DNA of 64,000 nt, taken from contig NZ_VFPM01000002.1 in the NCBI RefSeq assembly GCF_006716675.1, positions 1,364,001-1,428,000 on the forward strand, in the 5' to 3' direction. Below the pieces are notes generated by a model, which saw only the letters and a program-made list of their open reading frames with translations, was not told where the DNA came from and did no database searches. A program made the translations under genes and the position numbers. This stretch comes from Humibacillus xanthopallidus (lineage in GTDB: Bacteria; Actinomycetota; Actinomycetes; Actinomycetales; Dermatophilaceae). Every line of letters starts with the position of its first letter. The stretch's first letter is position 1. This document shows positions 35,939 through 44,451 of the stretch, one piece after another.

Positions 35939-35944
35939 TAGGGT
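35939..35944 (+). promoter_or_regulatory. -10 box of rtcB
   Basis: TAGGGT lies 28 nt before the rtcB ATG. Here a leader with a GGGGAAGGA ribosome binding site follows, unlike the leaderless genes nearby. Confidence 0.4.
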
Positions 35945-35972
35945 CGCAGTCCCACCACCAGGGGAAGGACCC

Positions 35973-37142
35973 ATGGAGAAGATCTCGTCGACGCTCGTCA
36001 GCTGGGCGTCGATCCTCGAGCCCGCCACGCGTGCGCAGGCGGAGACGACGGCGACGATGCCGTTCATCCACCCGCACGTGGCGCTCATGCCCGACGCGCA
36101 CCTCGGCCTGGGCGCGACCGTCGGGTCGGTCATCCCGACCCTCGGCGCCATCATGCCCGCAGCGGTCGGCGTCGACATCGGCTGCGGCATGATCGCGGTC
36201 CGCACCCAGTTCACCCGCTCCGAGCTGCCGGCGTATGCCGCCCCGCTGAGGGAGTCGATCGAGCGCGCGGTGCCGCTGTCCGCAGGCGTCTACAACACCA
36301 CGGTCGCGCTCGACCACACGGCCGAGCGGGTGGTCGACCTCGAGAGCCGGGCGGACGAGGCGGAGTTCGACCCGGCGGCATACGCGAGCAACTGGAGGCT
36401 CCAGCTGGGGACGCTGGGCTCGGGCAACCACTTCATCGAGGTGACGGTCGACGAGCTCGAGCGGGTCTGGCTCTTCCTGCACTCCGGCTCGCGTGGGGTC
36501 GGCAACAAGATCGCCCAGCACCACATCACGGTTGCGCAGCAGCTCAATGAGCGGTGGTGGATTCCGCTGCCGCACAAGGACCTTGCCTACCTCGTGGAGG
36601 GCACGGACGAGTTCTGGGCCTACATCCGCCAGATGCGGTGGGCGCAGCACTTCGCCCTGCTCAACCGCGAGGAGATGATGGACCGCGTGGTCGCGGCCTT
36701 CGGCGCGTGGGTCGGAGCTGACGTCGAGCGGCACGAGGAGATCAACTGCCACCACAACTACACCGAGCAGGAGAAGCACTTCGGCAAGCAGGTGTGGCTG
36801 TCGCGCAAGGGCGCCATCTCCGCCCGGAGGGGCGAGGCGGGGCTCGTCCCCGGGTCGATGGGCACGGCCTCCTACGTCGTCACGGGTCGGGGCAACCCCG
36901 TCGGCCTGCACTCGTCGCCGCACGGCGCGGGGCGGGCGCACTCGAGGTCGGCGGCGCGGCGGATGTTCACGCGCGAGCAGCTGCGCGCGGCGATGGCCGG
37001 CATCGAGTACCGCGACACCGACGCCTTCATCGACGAGATCCCGATGGCCTACAAGGACATCGACCAGGTCATGCTCGACGCCGCCGAGCTCGTCGACGTC
37101 CGCCACACGCTGCGGCAGATCGTCAACGTCAAGGGGGACTGA
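35973..37142 (+). CDS. rtcB: RtcB RNA-splicing ligase
   Basis: A 389-residue GTP- and Mn-dependent ligase that joins 2',3'-cyclic-phosphate or 3'-phosphate RNA ends to 5'-OH ends. The metal-binding Cys is in GVDIGCGM (about 71). Other signatures are LGSGNHFIEV, HSGSRGVGNKI, the NCHHNY motif and the guanylylated-His region SPHGAGRAHSR. No rtcA or RtcR-type activator is next to it. It acts alone, presumably in repair of cleaved tRNA or other RNA. ATG 35973 is chosen from the ribosome binding site; upstream in-frame sequence is not conserved. Confidence 0.95.
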   Translation: MEKISSTLVSWASILEPATRAQAETTATMPFIHPHVALMPDAHLGLGATVGSVIPTLGAIMPAAVGVDIGCGMIAVRTQFTRSELPAYAAPLRESIERAVPLSAGVYNTTVALDHTAERVVDLESRADEAEFDPAAYASNWRLQLGTLGSGNHFIEVTVDELERVWLFLHSGSRGVGNKIAQHHITVAQQLNERWWIPLPHKDLAYLVEGTDEFWAYIRQMRWAQHFALLNREEMMDRVVAAFGAWVGADVERHEEINCHHNYTEQEKHFGKQVWLSRKGAISARRGEAGLVPGSMGTASYVVTGRGNPVGLHSSPHGAGRAHSRSAARRMFTREQLRAAMAGIEYRDTDAFIDEIPMAYKDIDQVMLDAAELVDVRHTLRQIVNVKGD

Positions 37143-37153
37143 GGCGGATCCAA

Positions 37154-37201
37154 GGATGCGACATCGGCCGGCGCGCGCGTGCGCCGGCTGATGTCGCATC
37201 C
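37154..37201. terminator. Bidirectional terminator between rtcB and ppc
   Basis: A 21-bp stem with one G-T wobble (37154-37174 with 37181-37201) and 6-nt loop lies between the convergent genes. Confidence 0.85.
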
Positions 37202-37214
37202 GGGCGAGGCCGCG

Positions 37215-39896
37215 TCAGCCGGTGTTGCGCAGGCCGGCGGCGATGCCGTTCATCGTCAGGAGCAGGGCGCGGCGCAGCTCGGGGTCGGCGGCCTGGCCCG
37301 ACCGGGTGCGCTGCAGCAGCGCGATCTGCAGCTCGTGGACGGCGTGGAGCCGGCCATGGCGCACGGCGAAGGTGCGCCGCAGCACCGGCTCGTCGGAGAG
37401 CAGCGCGTCCTTGCCCGTGACGGCGAGGAGGTGCTGCACGGTCCGGGCGTGCTCGTCGGTGACGGCTCCGAAGAAGCGCTGGAGCGAGGGGTCGACGAGC
37501 TGCTCGACATAGCGCCGGCTGATGGCGAGGTCGGTCTTGCTCAGCGTCATCTCCACGTTGGAGAGGAACATCCGCAGGAAGCGCCAGCGCCGGACCGCCT
37601 CCTCGAGCTGGTCGGAGTAGCCGGCGTCGATGGCGGCGGCGAGGCCGGAGCCGACCCCGAACCAGCCGGGGATGAGCTGGCGCGACTGGGTCCACCCGAA
37701 GACCCACGGGATGGCGCGGAGGTCCTCGAGCCGGCCGCCACCGCCGCGACGGGCGGGCCGCGAGCCGAGGTTGAGGTCGGCGAGCTCGTCGACGGGCGTC
37801 GACTGGCGGAAGTACTCGGGGAACGCCTCGTCGCCGACGAGGTCGAGGTATGCCGCGTGCGACGCCTCCGAGATGACGTCCATGAGGCTGTCCCACCGTC
37901 GACGGACCTCGATGGTGTTCTGCGCCTCCCGGCGCAGGGTCGCCGCCCGCAAGGTCGCCGCGAGCGACAGCTCCATGTTGTGGTGGGCGAGCGATCGCAC
38001 GAGGTACTTGTCGGAGATGACCTCGCCCTGCTCGGTGAACTTGATCCGCCCGCTGACGGTGCCGGCCGGCTGGGCGACGATGGCCTCGTGGGTCGGTCCG
38101 CCGCCGCGTCCGACGCTGCCGCCGCGACCGTGGAACATCACGACGCTGACGCCGTGCGTGCGGGCCACCTCGACGAGCTCGCGCTGGGCGCGGTGCAGGC
38201 CCCACCGGGAGACGGTGATGCCGCCGAGCTTCGAGGAGTCGGAGTAGCCGAGCATGACCTCCTGGCTGTCGCCGCGCAGGCGCACGAGCTCGCGGTAGGG
38301 GGCGCAGGACAGGAGCCGGTCGAGAAAGTCGCCGGCGATGGCGAGCGACGAGGGGGTCTCGAGCAGCGGCACGAAGCCGATGCGGGCGACGCCGGCGGTG
38401 AGGTCGACGAGTCCGGCCTGGCGGGCGAGGACGACGGCAGCGAGCACGTCGTCGACATCCTCGCTCATCGAGACGATGTAGGACTCGATGGCGCCCGCAT
38501 CGCGGTCGAGGGCGCGGCGCACCGTGTGGAAGGTCTCCATCGTGCGTTCCGGCACGCCGTCGAGCCGGGTCGTGGGGCTGAGCAGCGGCCTGGGCTCGGC
38601 GAGCTCCCGGGCGAGCAGGGCGGTCCGCTCGGGCGGCGACAGTGTCGCGTAGGCGGGCTCCTGCCCGACGAGGTCGTAGAGCCGCGCGAGCGTCGTGTGG
38701 TGGTGCGCCGCGTGCTCGCGGATGTCGAGGACCGCGAGGTGGAATCCGACGAGCGCGACCGTGCGCATGACGCGAGCGACCGGACCGCGAGCCGTGAGCT
38801 CACCGCGGTGGTCGAGCAAGGAGCGGTGGATCGTGGCGAGGTCGGCGACGAGCTCGTCGGCGTCGGCGTAGGAGCGCTCGCTGTGCTGGCCCTCGAGGAG
38901 GCGGCCCGAGGTGGCGGCCAGCCGGTCGAGCATCGTCTGCAGCGCCGCGCGGTAGGGCTCCTCGGTCTGCGCGCCCTCGGTCTGCGCGAGCACCTCGTCA
39001 CTGGGCGGGACGACGCGTGAGGACTCCGACATCTCCACTTGGAGCGCCTGGAGGTTGCGTTCGAGCACGCGCAGGGCGGTCCTCGTCTGCTGGAGGAGCA
39101 CCTCCTCGGTGACGGCAGGGGTGACGAGCGGGTTGCCGTCGCGGTCGCCGCCCACCCAGGAGCCGAGGCGGACCGGCACCGCTGTGGGGGAGAGGTCGAC
39201 ACCGAGCGCGCCCAGGCCCGCGGCCATCTCGTCGACGACCTCGGGGAGCACCTGGTCGGCGAGCTCCTCGAGGTAGAAGAGCGCCGACCGGGCCTCCTCG
39301 ATGACCCGGGGCCGGTCGACCCGCAGCTCGTCGGTCTGCCAGAGCCGCTCGATGACCTCGGCGAGGCGCCGCTCGATGCGAGCCCTGTCGGCGGGCTGGG
39401 CCCGAGGGTCGGCGCCCTCCTCGAGCAGGTCGGCGACTTGGCGGATCTTCGTCAGGACCGACCTGCGGGAGGCCTCGGTCGGGTGCGCGGTGAACACGGG
39501 TCGCACCTCGACCTGCCCGACCGTCCGGGAGAGGTCGGCGGTGTCGAGACCAGCGGCGCGGACCGCATCCATCGTGTCGGCGAGCGAGGCACCGTCGTGG
39601 AGGGCCGACTCGTCGAGCCGGTGCACCTGCTCGGCGACGTTGACGAGGTGGAAGTAGACGGTGAAGGCGCGCGCGAGCTTGGCGCTGCGGTCGGGGTCGA
39701 GGGCGCTCAGCGCCTGGGTGATGCGCTCGTCGTCGGACGCGGAGCCGGAGGCGTGCGCCGCGGAGGCCCACCGCTCGACGTCCTGCATCTGGGTGACGAC
39801 CTCGGCGCTGTCGTGTCGCTCGACCGTCTCGTAGAGCAGGCGGGTGAGCAGCTGGACGTCGGCATCAAGGCGGGTGTCTTCGGTGCTCGCAGTCAC
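37215..39896 (-). CDS. ppc: Phosphoenolpyruvate carboxylase
   Basis: An 893-residue anaplerotic enzyme that makes oxaloacetate from PEP and bicarbonate. Catalytic motifs are FTAHPTEASRR (active-site His), GYSDSSKLGGITVSRWGL, FHGRGGSVGRGGGP and QGEVISDKY. The length is normal. The GTG lies 7 nt after a TAGGGT -10 box, so the mRNA is probably leaderless. It is transcribed alone, convergent with rtcB. Confidence 0.97.
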   Translation of the reverse strand: MTASTEDTRLDADVQLLTRLLYETVERHDSAEVVTQMQDVERWASAAHASGSASDDERITQALSALDPDRSAKLARAFTVYFHLVNVAEQVHRLDESALHDGASLADTMDAVRAAGLDTADLSRTVGQVEVRPVFTAHPTEASRRSVLTKIRQVADLLEEGADPRAQPADRARIERRLAEVIERLWQTDELRVDRPRVIEEARSALFYLEELADQVLPEVVDEMAAGLGALGVDLSPTAVPVRLGSWVGGDRDGNPLVTPAVTEEVLLQQTRTALRVLERNLQALQVEMSESSRVVPPSDEVLAQTEGAQTEEPYRAALQTMLDRLAATSGRLLEGQHSERSYADADELVADLATIHRSLLDHRGELTARGPVARVMRTVALVGFHLAVLDIREHAAHHHTTLARLYDLVGQEPAYATLSPPERTALLARELAEPRPLLSPTTRLDGVPERTMETFHTVRRALDRDAGAIESYIVSMSEDVDDVLAAVVLARQAGLVDLTAGVARIGFVPLLETPSSLAIAGDFLDRLLSCAPYRELVRLRGDSQEVMLGYSDSSKLGGITVSRWGLHRAQRELVEVARTHGVSVVMFHGRGGSVGRGGGPTHEAIVAQPAGTVSGRIKFTEQGEVISDKYLVRSLAHHNMELSLAATLRAATLRREAQNTIEVRRRWDSLMDVISEASHAAYLDLVGDEAFPEYFRQSTPVDELADLNLGSRPARRGGGGRLEDLRAIPWVFGWTQSRQLIPGWFGVGSGLAAAIDAGYSDQLEEAVRRWRFLRMFLSNVEMTLSKTDLAISRRYVEQLVDPSLQRFFGAVTDEHARTVQHLLAVTGKDALLSDEPVLRRTFAVRHGRLHAVHELQIALLQRTRSGQAADPELRRALLLTMNGIAAGLRNTG

Positions 39897-39903
39897 GGGT
39901 CCA

Positions 39904-39909
39904 ACCCTA
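39904..39909 (-). promoter_or_regulatory. -10 box of ppc (leaderless)
   Basis: TAGGGT on the minus strand lies 7 nt before the ppc GTG. Confidence 0.5.
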
Positions 39910-40059
39910 GGGGCGCGGTTCGGGTGGCGTCAGGCGTCTCGCGCGACACCCTCGGGCACCTGAGGGCAGGAGTGCGGCATACGGCTGCGGTGGCCCCTGG
40001 GCGCCGATGCGGTGGATCGACGGCAGCGATGGGAGACTCGAGCAGATCACTGGAGGACC

Positions 40060-41700
40060 ATGCACACCACCGCGTCGCCGACCGAGCGCGACCTCGACAC
40101 CACCCGCCACCCCACCACCGGGGGCACCGCTTCGCCTGAGGTCGCCGAGCAGGCGGCCCGGCGCCGCACCTTCGCCGTCATCTCGCACCCCGACGCGGGC
40201 AAGTCGACGCTCACCGAGGCGCTGGCGCTGCACGCCCACGCCATCGGCGAGGCGGGCGCGGTTCACGGCAAGGGCAACCGCCGTGGCGTCGTCTCGGACT
40301 GGATGGAGATGGAGCGCGACCGCGGCATCTCGATCACCTCCGCGGTGCTCCAGTTCGCCTACGCCGAGACGGTGGTCAACCTGCTCGACACCCCGGGGCA
40401 CGCGGACTTCTCGGAGGACACCTACCGCGTCCTCGCGGCCGTGGACGCCGCCGTCATGCTCGTCGACGCGGCCAAGGGCATCGAGCCCCAGACCCACAAG
40501 CTCTTCGAGGTGTGCCGTGCCCGTGGCGTCCCCGTCATCACGGTCGTCAACAAGTGGGACCGGCCCGGTCTGGACGCCCTCGCGATCATGGACGAGCTGA
40601 CGACGCGTCTCGACCTGCACCCGATGCCGCTGACCTGGCCGGTGGGCGTGGCTGGAGACTTCCGCGGTGTGCTCGACTGCGCCACAGGCGATTTCGTCGA
40701 GTTCACACGCACGCCCGGCGGGGCGACCGAAGCCATTGCCACGCGCTGGTCGGCCGACGAGGCCCGACGGACCGTCGGTGACGCGTTCACCCAGGCGGAG
40801 GAGGAGTACGACCTGCTGAACGCCTCCGGTCACGGCTTCGACCTCGAGCTCTTCCTCTCCGGTGCGGCGACGCCGGTCCTCTTCGGCTCGGCGGTGCTGA
40901 ACTTCGGCGTGCGCCAGCTGCTCGACACCCTCGTCGCCCTGGCGCCGGCGCCGAGCGCGCGCGCCGACGTGTCCGGCGGTGCCCGTGAGGTCTCGGCGCC
41001 CTTCTCCGGATTCGTCTTCAAGATCCAGGCGGGCATGGACAAGGCCCACCGTGACCGGCTCGCCTTCGTGCGCGTGTGCTCGGGTCGCTTCACCCGCGGC
41101 ATGGTCGTCACGCATGCCGACACGGGGCGCCCCTTCGCGACGAAGTATGCGCAGAGCGTCTTCGGGCGCGAGCGCGCGACGCTCGACGAGGCCTTCCCCG
41201 GCGACGTCATCGGGCTCGTCAACGCGAACGCGCTGCGCGTCGGCGACACCCTCTTTGCGGAGGAGAAGGTGGCCTTCCCGCGCATCCCGCTCTTCGCCCC
41301 CGAGCACTTCGCCGTGGCACGGGCCGCCGTGAGCGGCAAGCAGAAGCAGTTCCGGCGCGGCATCGAGCAGCTGGGGGAGGAGGGCGTCGTCCAGGTGCTC
41401 CACTCCGACCGGCGTGGCGCGCAGGCGCCGGTGCTCGCTGCTGTCGGCCCGATGCAGTTCGACGTCGCCAAGCACCGGATGGAGCACGAGTTCGGCTCGC
41501 CCATCCGTCTCGAGCCGTTGCCCTACTCCGTCGCGCGGGCCGTCACGCCCGACGCCCTGCCCCAGCTCGAGAACCGCGGGGGAGCCGAGGCGCTCACCCG
41601 TGCCGACGGCGTGCACCTCGCGGTCTTCGCCGACAAGTGGCGGATGTCATCGGTCGAGCGCGACCTCCCGGCCGGGGCCCTCAGCCCCATCTTCGGCTGA
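40060..41700 (+). CDS. prfC: Peptide chain release factor 3
   Basis: A 546-residue translational GTPase that recycles RF1/RF2 after termination. The G motifs are visible: G1 SHPDAGKST (about 42-50), switch region DRGISITSA, G3 DTPGHADFSED and G4 NKWDRPG. Later domains include the RF3 C-terminal signature near GPMQFDVAKHRMEHEFG. ATG 40060 follows GGAGG and is preferred to an in-frame start at 40012. The spermidine-synthase-like gene starts 5 nt downstream. Confidence 0.94.
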   Translation: MHTTASPTERDLDTTRHPTTGGTASPEVAEQAARRRTFAVISHPDAGKSTLTEALALHAHAIGEAGAVHGKGNRRGVVSDWMEMERDRGISITSAVLQFAYAETVVNLLDTPGHADFSEDTYRVLAAVDAAVMLVDAAKGIEPQTHKLFEVCRARGVPVITVVNKWDRPGLDALAIMDELTTRLDLHPMPLTWPVGVAGDFRGVLDCATGDFVEFTRTPGGATEAIATRWSADEARRTVGDAFTQAEEEYDLLNASGHGFDLELFLSGAATPVLFGSAVLNFGVRQLLDTLVALAPAPSARADVSGGAREVSAPFSGFVFKIQAGMDKAHRDRLAFVRVCSGRFTRGMVVTHADTGRPFATKYAQSVFGRERATLDEAFPGDVIGLVNANALRVGDTLFAEEKVAFPRIPLFAPEHFAVARAAVSGKQKQFRRGIEQLGEEGVVQVLHSDRRGAQAPVLAAVGPMQFDVAKHRMEHEFGSPIRLEPLPYSVARAVTPDALPQLENRGGAEALTRADGVHLAVFADKWRMSSVERDLPAGALSPIFG

Positions 41701-41704
41701 CCTC

Positions 41705-42451
41705 GTGAGCAAGCGGCTCGAGGAGATCGACTGGCAGCACACGTCGCTCGGCACCATCAGCCTGCGACGCAGGCTCGAGCCGACGCTCCAGATCGACGTC
41801 TACGAGGTGAAGCTCGGTGACGAGTTCCTCATGTCGAGCCTCTTCACCGTGGCGGAGATCGAGCTGGCCCGACTGGGCCTCGCGGCCGCGGCCGGTCCTG
41901 CACCCGATGGGCCGGAGGGCCTTGATGTGCTCGTCGGTGGGTTGGGCCTCGGCTACACGGCAGTTGCCGCGCTCGAGGACGACCGCGTGCGTTCCGTGAC
42001 CGTCGTCGAGGCGCTGGCGCCGGTCATCTCGTGGCACCGCCGACAGCTGCTGCCCGACACGGCGACCCTCCCGACCGACCCCCGCACAGTGCTCGTCGAG
42101 GGCGACTTCTTCGCGCTGTCGCGCGGGTCCGCCGGCTTCGGCCCTGACGCGCCAGCGCGCTTCCATGCCGTGCTGCTCGACATCGACCACACACCGCACC
42201 ACGTGCTGCACCCGAGTCACGCGTCGTTCTACACCGCTGACGGGCTTCGCCAGCTGGCGGCGCGGCTCCATCCGGGTGGTGTCTTCGCCCTGTGGTCGGA
42301 CGACCCGCCGGACGAGCCGTTCACGGCACTCCTCGCAGAGGTGTTCGCCACCGCGACGGCGCACCTCGTCACCTTCGCCAACCCCCTGACCGGCGGGACG
42401 TCGTCCAACTCGGTCTACGTCGCGACGACGAGCGCGCAGGCGGGGGACTGA
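41705..42451 (+). CDS. Spermidine-synthase-like methyltransferase-fold protein
   Basis: A 248-residue protein with the Rossmann core of the spermidine synthase/PABS superfamily: LVGGLGLGYTA (motif I), VTVVEALAPVISWH and DIDHTPHH. It lacks the full polyamine-binding signature, as many actinobacterial homologues do, and might be a small-molecule methyltransferase rather than an aminopropyltransferase. It begins with GTG 5 nt after prfC and is probably co-transcribed. Confidence 0.75.
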   Translation: MSKRLEEIDWQHTSLGTISLRRRLEPTLQIDVYEVKLGDEFLMSSLFTVAEIELARLGLAAAAGPAPDGPEGLDVLVGGLGLGYTAVAALEDDRVRSVTVVEALAPVISWHRRQLLPDTATLPTDPRTVLVEGDFFALSRGSAGFGPDAPARFHAVLLDIDHTPHHVLHPSHASFYTADGLRQLAARLHPGGVFALWSDDPPDEPFTALLAEVFATATAHLVTFANPLTGGTSSNSVYVATTSAQAGD

Positions 42452-42512
42452 CAGACCCGTCACGTCGCGGCGGTCGCGGTGGTCGCGGTCGGGGCGGACG
42501 GCATACGGGGCC

Positions 42513-42518
42513 TATGCT
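42513..42518 (+). promoter_or_regulatory. -10 box of rnpB
   Basis: TATGCT lies 7 nt before the predicted 5' end of RNase P RNA. Confidence 0.5.
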
Positions 42519-42524
42519 GGGTGG

Positions 42525-42924
42525 CGGATGAGTCGGCCAGACGGTCGCGTCAGGGCCTCGGCCCTGCCGAGGAACGTCCGGGCTCCACAGGGCAGGGTGG
42601 TGGCCAACAGCCACCCGGGGTGACCCGCGGGACAGTGCCACAGAGAACAGACCGCCGGCCGCTTCGGCAGCCGGTAAGGGTGAAACGGTGGTGTAAGAGA
42701 CCACCAGCGCTCCAGGTGACTGGAGCGGCTCGGTAAACCCCACCCGGAGCAAGTCCAGACAGTGCATGCACGGCGCCCTCGGGCGCCGAGGAGACCGGCC
42801 CGGTCGAGTGTGCGGGTAGGACGCTCGAGCCGGCCAGCAATGGTCGGCCTAGATGGATGGCCGTCGCTTCGTCACCGGAAACGGCGGCAAGGAACAGAAC
42901 CCGGCGTATCGGCCGACTCATCCA
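42525..42924 (+). ncRNA. rnpB: RNase P RNA, bacterial class A
   Basis: The catalytic RNA that matures tRNA 5' ends. The terminal P1 helix pairs GGATGAGTCGGCC (42526-42538) with GGCCGACTCATCC (42911-42923). Conserved cores are present: GAGGAACGTCCGGGCTCCAC in CR-I, ACAGTGCCACAGAGAA, GGTAAGGGTGAAACGGTG, GTAAACCCCACCCGGAGCAA and AGATGGATGGCCGTC near the 3' side. The length of about 400 nt fits high-GC actinobacterial type A RNA. Confidence 0.97.
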
Positions 42925-43047
42925 CTTTCAGGCCTCTGACCTGCGGTGATGTGTTGGCCCTCGCCGTTGGGACACGACGTGGTGGGCGCCGACAACGGCG
43001 TGAAGATCGCCTCAAGACTTCGGTGCGCTCGATCACCGCCCAGGCCC

Positions 43048-43248
43048 TCACCCACGCGCGTGGCAGCGCCCCGCCCAGACGAGTTCCAGACCGAGGTCCT
43101 GCGCCTTCTCGAGCACGGCGTCCAGGCCCGCCAGGTCGACGACCGGACCGGTGAGCACGGTAGAGCCCGACTCTCGCGTCAGGAGCATGTCGGGAAACAG
43201 GACGCCGAACTGGTCGCCGAGCTCGCCACGCAGGACGATTCGGTACAT
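43048..43248 (-). CDS. Small conserved actinobacterial protein (unknown)
   Basis: A 66-residue protein starting MYRIVLRGELGDQFGVLF and continuing through TVLTGPVVDLAGLDAVLEKAQDLGLELVW. The pattern (one beta hairpin, then a helix ending in LGLEL) matches a small family seen often in actinobacteria, here recognised from memory. The start at 43248 follows GGGAG; an in-frame ATG at 43266 would add six residues. It lies alone between rnpB and corA at the border of the accessory region. Confidence 0.6.
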   Translation of the reverse strand: MYRIVLRGELGDQFGVLFPDMLLTRESGSTVLTGPVVDLAGLDAVLEKAQDLGLELVWAGRCHARG

Positions 43249-43316
43249 CACCGGCTCCCTGTCCATGTTGCGAGCGTCACACCGTTGGCGTCGCGACGCA
43301 CCACCTGCTGCCTGTT

Positions 43317-43349
43317 TCCCCTAGGTGATATTCGGTGACAGGGGATGTC
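43317..43349 (+). promoter_or_regulatory. CCTAGG/GATGTC bipartite element, site 1 (corA)
   Basis: TCCCCTAGGTGA (43317-43328), 15 nt, then GATGTC (43344-43349). It ends 48 bp before the corA ATG. CCTAGG to GATGTC spacing is 18 bp, the distance between promoter hexamers. Confidence 0.6.
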
Positions 43350-43397
43350 GTGACCTCCGGAGCGGTGCAGCGTGAGTCGTGAGCAGGAAGGTGCGAC

Positions 43398-44420
43398 ATG
43401 ACCCACGCCACGATCGACCGGACACCTGGATCGGCCGTCGCCTACACCGCTGTCTACCGCAGCGGCGCCAAGCTGCAGGTCGCGGCGGCCCCGGACGACC
43501 TCGCTGCAGTCCGCGATGCCGTGCGGAAGGGACAGGCGGGAGACTTCGTGTCCGTCGGACTGCACGAGCCGGATGCCGACACGATGCGCAGCGTGGCGAA
43601 GATCTTCGGCCTGCACCGACTGGCCGTCGAGGACTCCTTGGGCCATGCAGAGCGTCCCAAGCTGGAGAAGTACGGCGACATGGTCCTTCTTGTCATGCGC
43701 ACGCTGGCCTACGTGAAGGGCGCCGACTCGGTGGCAACCGGGCAGGTCGCGCTCTTCATGGGCCCGGACTACGTGGTCACCGTGCGGCAGGGCGCGCACT
43801 TCGAGATGGAGAGTGTGCGCCGCGAGATCGAGAAGCACGTGGATGTCCTCAAAGAGGGACCTGCGGCGATCGTGTACGCGGTGTCCGACCGCGTCGTCGA
43901 CGTGTACGAAGAGGTCGTGTCCCAGCTCGACGGTGATGTCGACGACGTGTCGGACGCGGTGTTCGCCACAGGCGCGGCGGACGCGTCGCTCCGGATCCAC
44001 CAGCTCAACGGCGAGGTCACGACGCTGCGTCGGGCGATCCGGCCGGTCGCGAGTCCGATACACCAGTTCGCGCATGGTGAGATCGACGGCGTCTCGGCCA
44101 AAGCGCAGCCCTTCTTCCGCGACGTCGCCGACCACTTGGCGCGTGTCGCCGACGCTGTCGAGGCCATCGACAACCGGCTGTCGAGCGCGTTCGACGCCAA
44201 CATGTCACGGATCGGGGTGCAACAGAATGACGACATGCGGCGGATGTCGGCCTGGGCAGCCATCGCGGCAGCGGTGACAGTCCTTGCGGGAATCTATGGG
44301 ATGAACTTCTCCCACATGCCCGAGCTCGACTGGCGGTTCGGCTACGCGTGGGGCCTCTTATTGATGGTTCTCTCGTCCGTCGTGCTCTACCGGCAGTTCA
44401 AGAAATCAGGCTGGCTGTAG
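43398..44420 (+). CDS. corA: CorA-family Mg/Co transporter
   Basis: A 340-residue membrane channel for divalent cations. A large cytoplasmic domain (about 1-275) with long helices is followed by two transmembrane helices. The pore signature GMN is in IYGMNFSHMPEL. The usual length and C-terminal FKKSGWL are seen. An ATG behind GGAAGG starts it. The upstream bipartite element links it to other genes of the accessory block. It converges on the LuxR regulator gene. Confidence 0.92.
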   Translation: MTHATIDRTPGSAVAYTAVYRSGAKLQVAAAPDDLAAVRDAVRKGQAGDFVSVGLHEPDADTMRSVAKIFGLHRLAVEDSLGHAERPKLEKYGDMVLLVMRTLAYVKGADSVATGQVALFMGPDYVVTVRQGAHFEMESVRREIEKHVDVLKEGPAAIVYAVSDRVVDVYEEVVSQLDGDVDDVSDAVFATGAADASLRIHQLNGEVTTLRRAIRPVASPIHQFAHGEIDGVSAKAQPFFRDVADHLARVADAVEAIDNRLSSAFDANMSRIGVQQNDDMRRMSAWAAIAAAVTVLAGIYGMNFSHMPELDWRFGYAWGLLLMVLSSVVLYRQFKKSGWL

Positions 44421-44429
44421 GCCGTGCAA

Positions 44430-44442
44430 CCCTCCCTGAGGG
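44430..44442. terminator. Small hairpin between corA and the LuxR gene
   Basis: CCCTC-CCT-GAGGG lies between convergent genes 9 bp from each stop. It is short and only a weak terminator candidate. Confidence 0.3.
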
Positions 44443-44451
44443 CCCGATGGC

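Noticed and set aside
42525..42924. Integration site at rnpB for the downstream block
   Set aside because: No repeated rnpB 3' end or integrase was seen within the window, so this cannot be supported.
42946..43338. A 130-residue plus-strand frame after rnpB
   Set aside because: It lies opposite the small conserved gene at 43048-43248 and has no convincing start signal.
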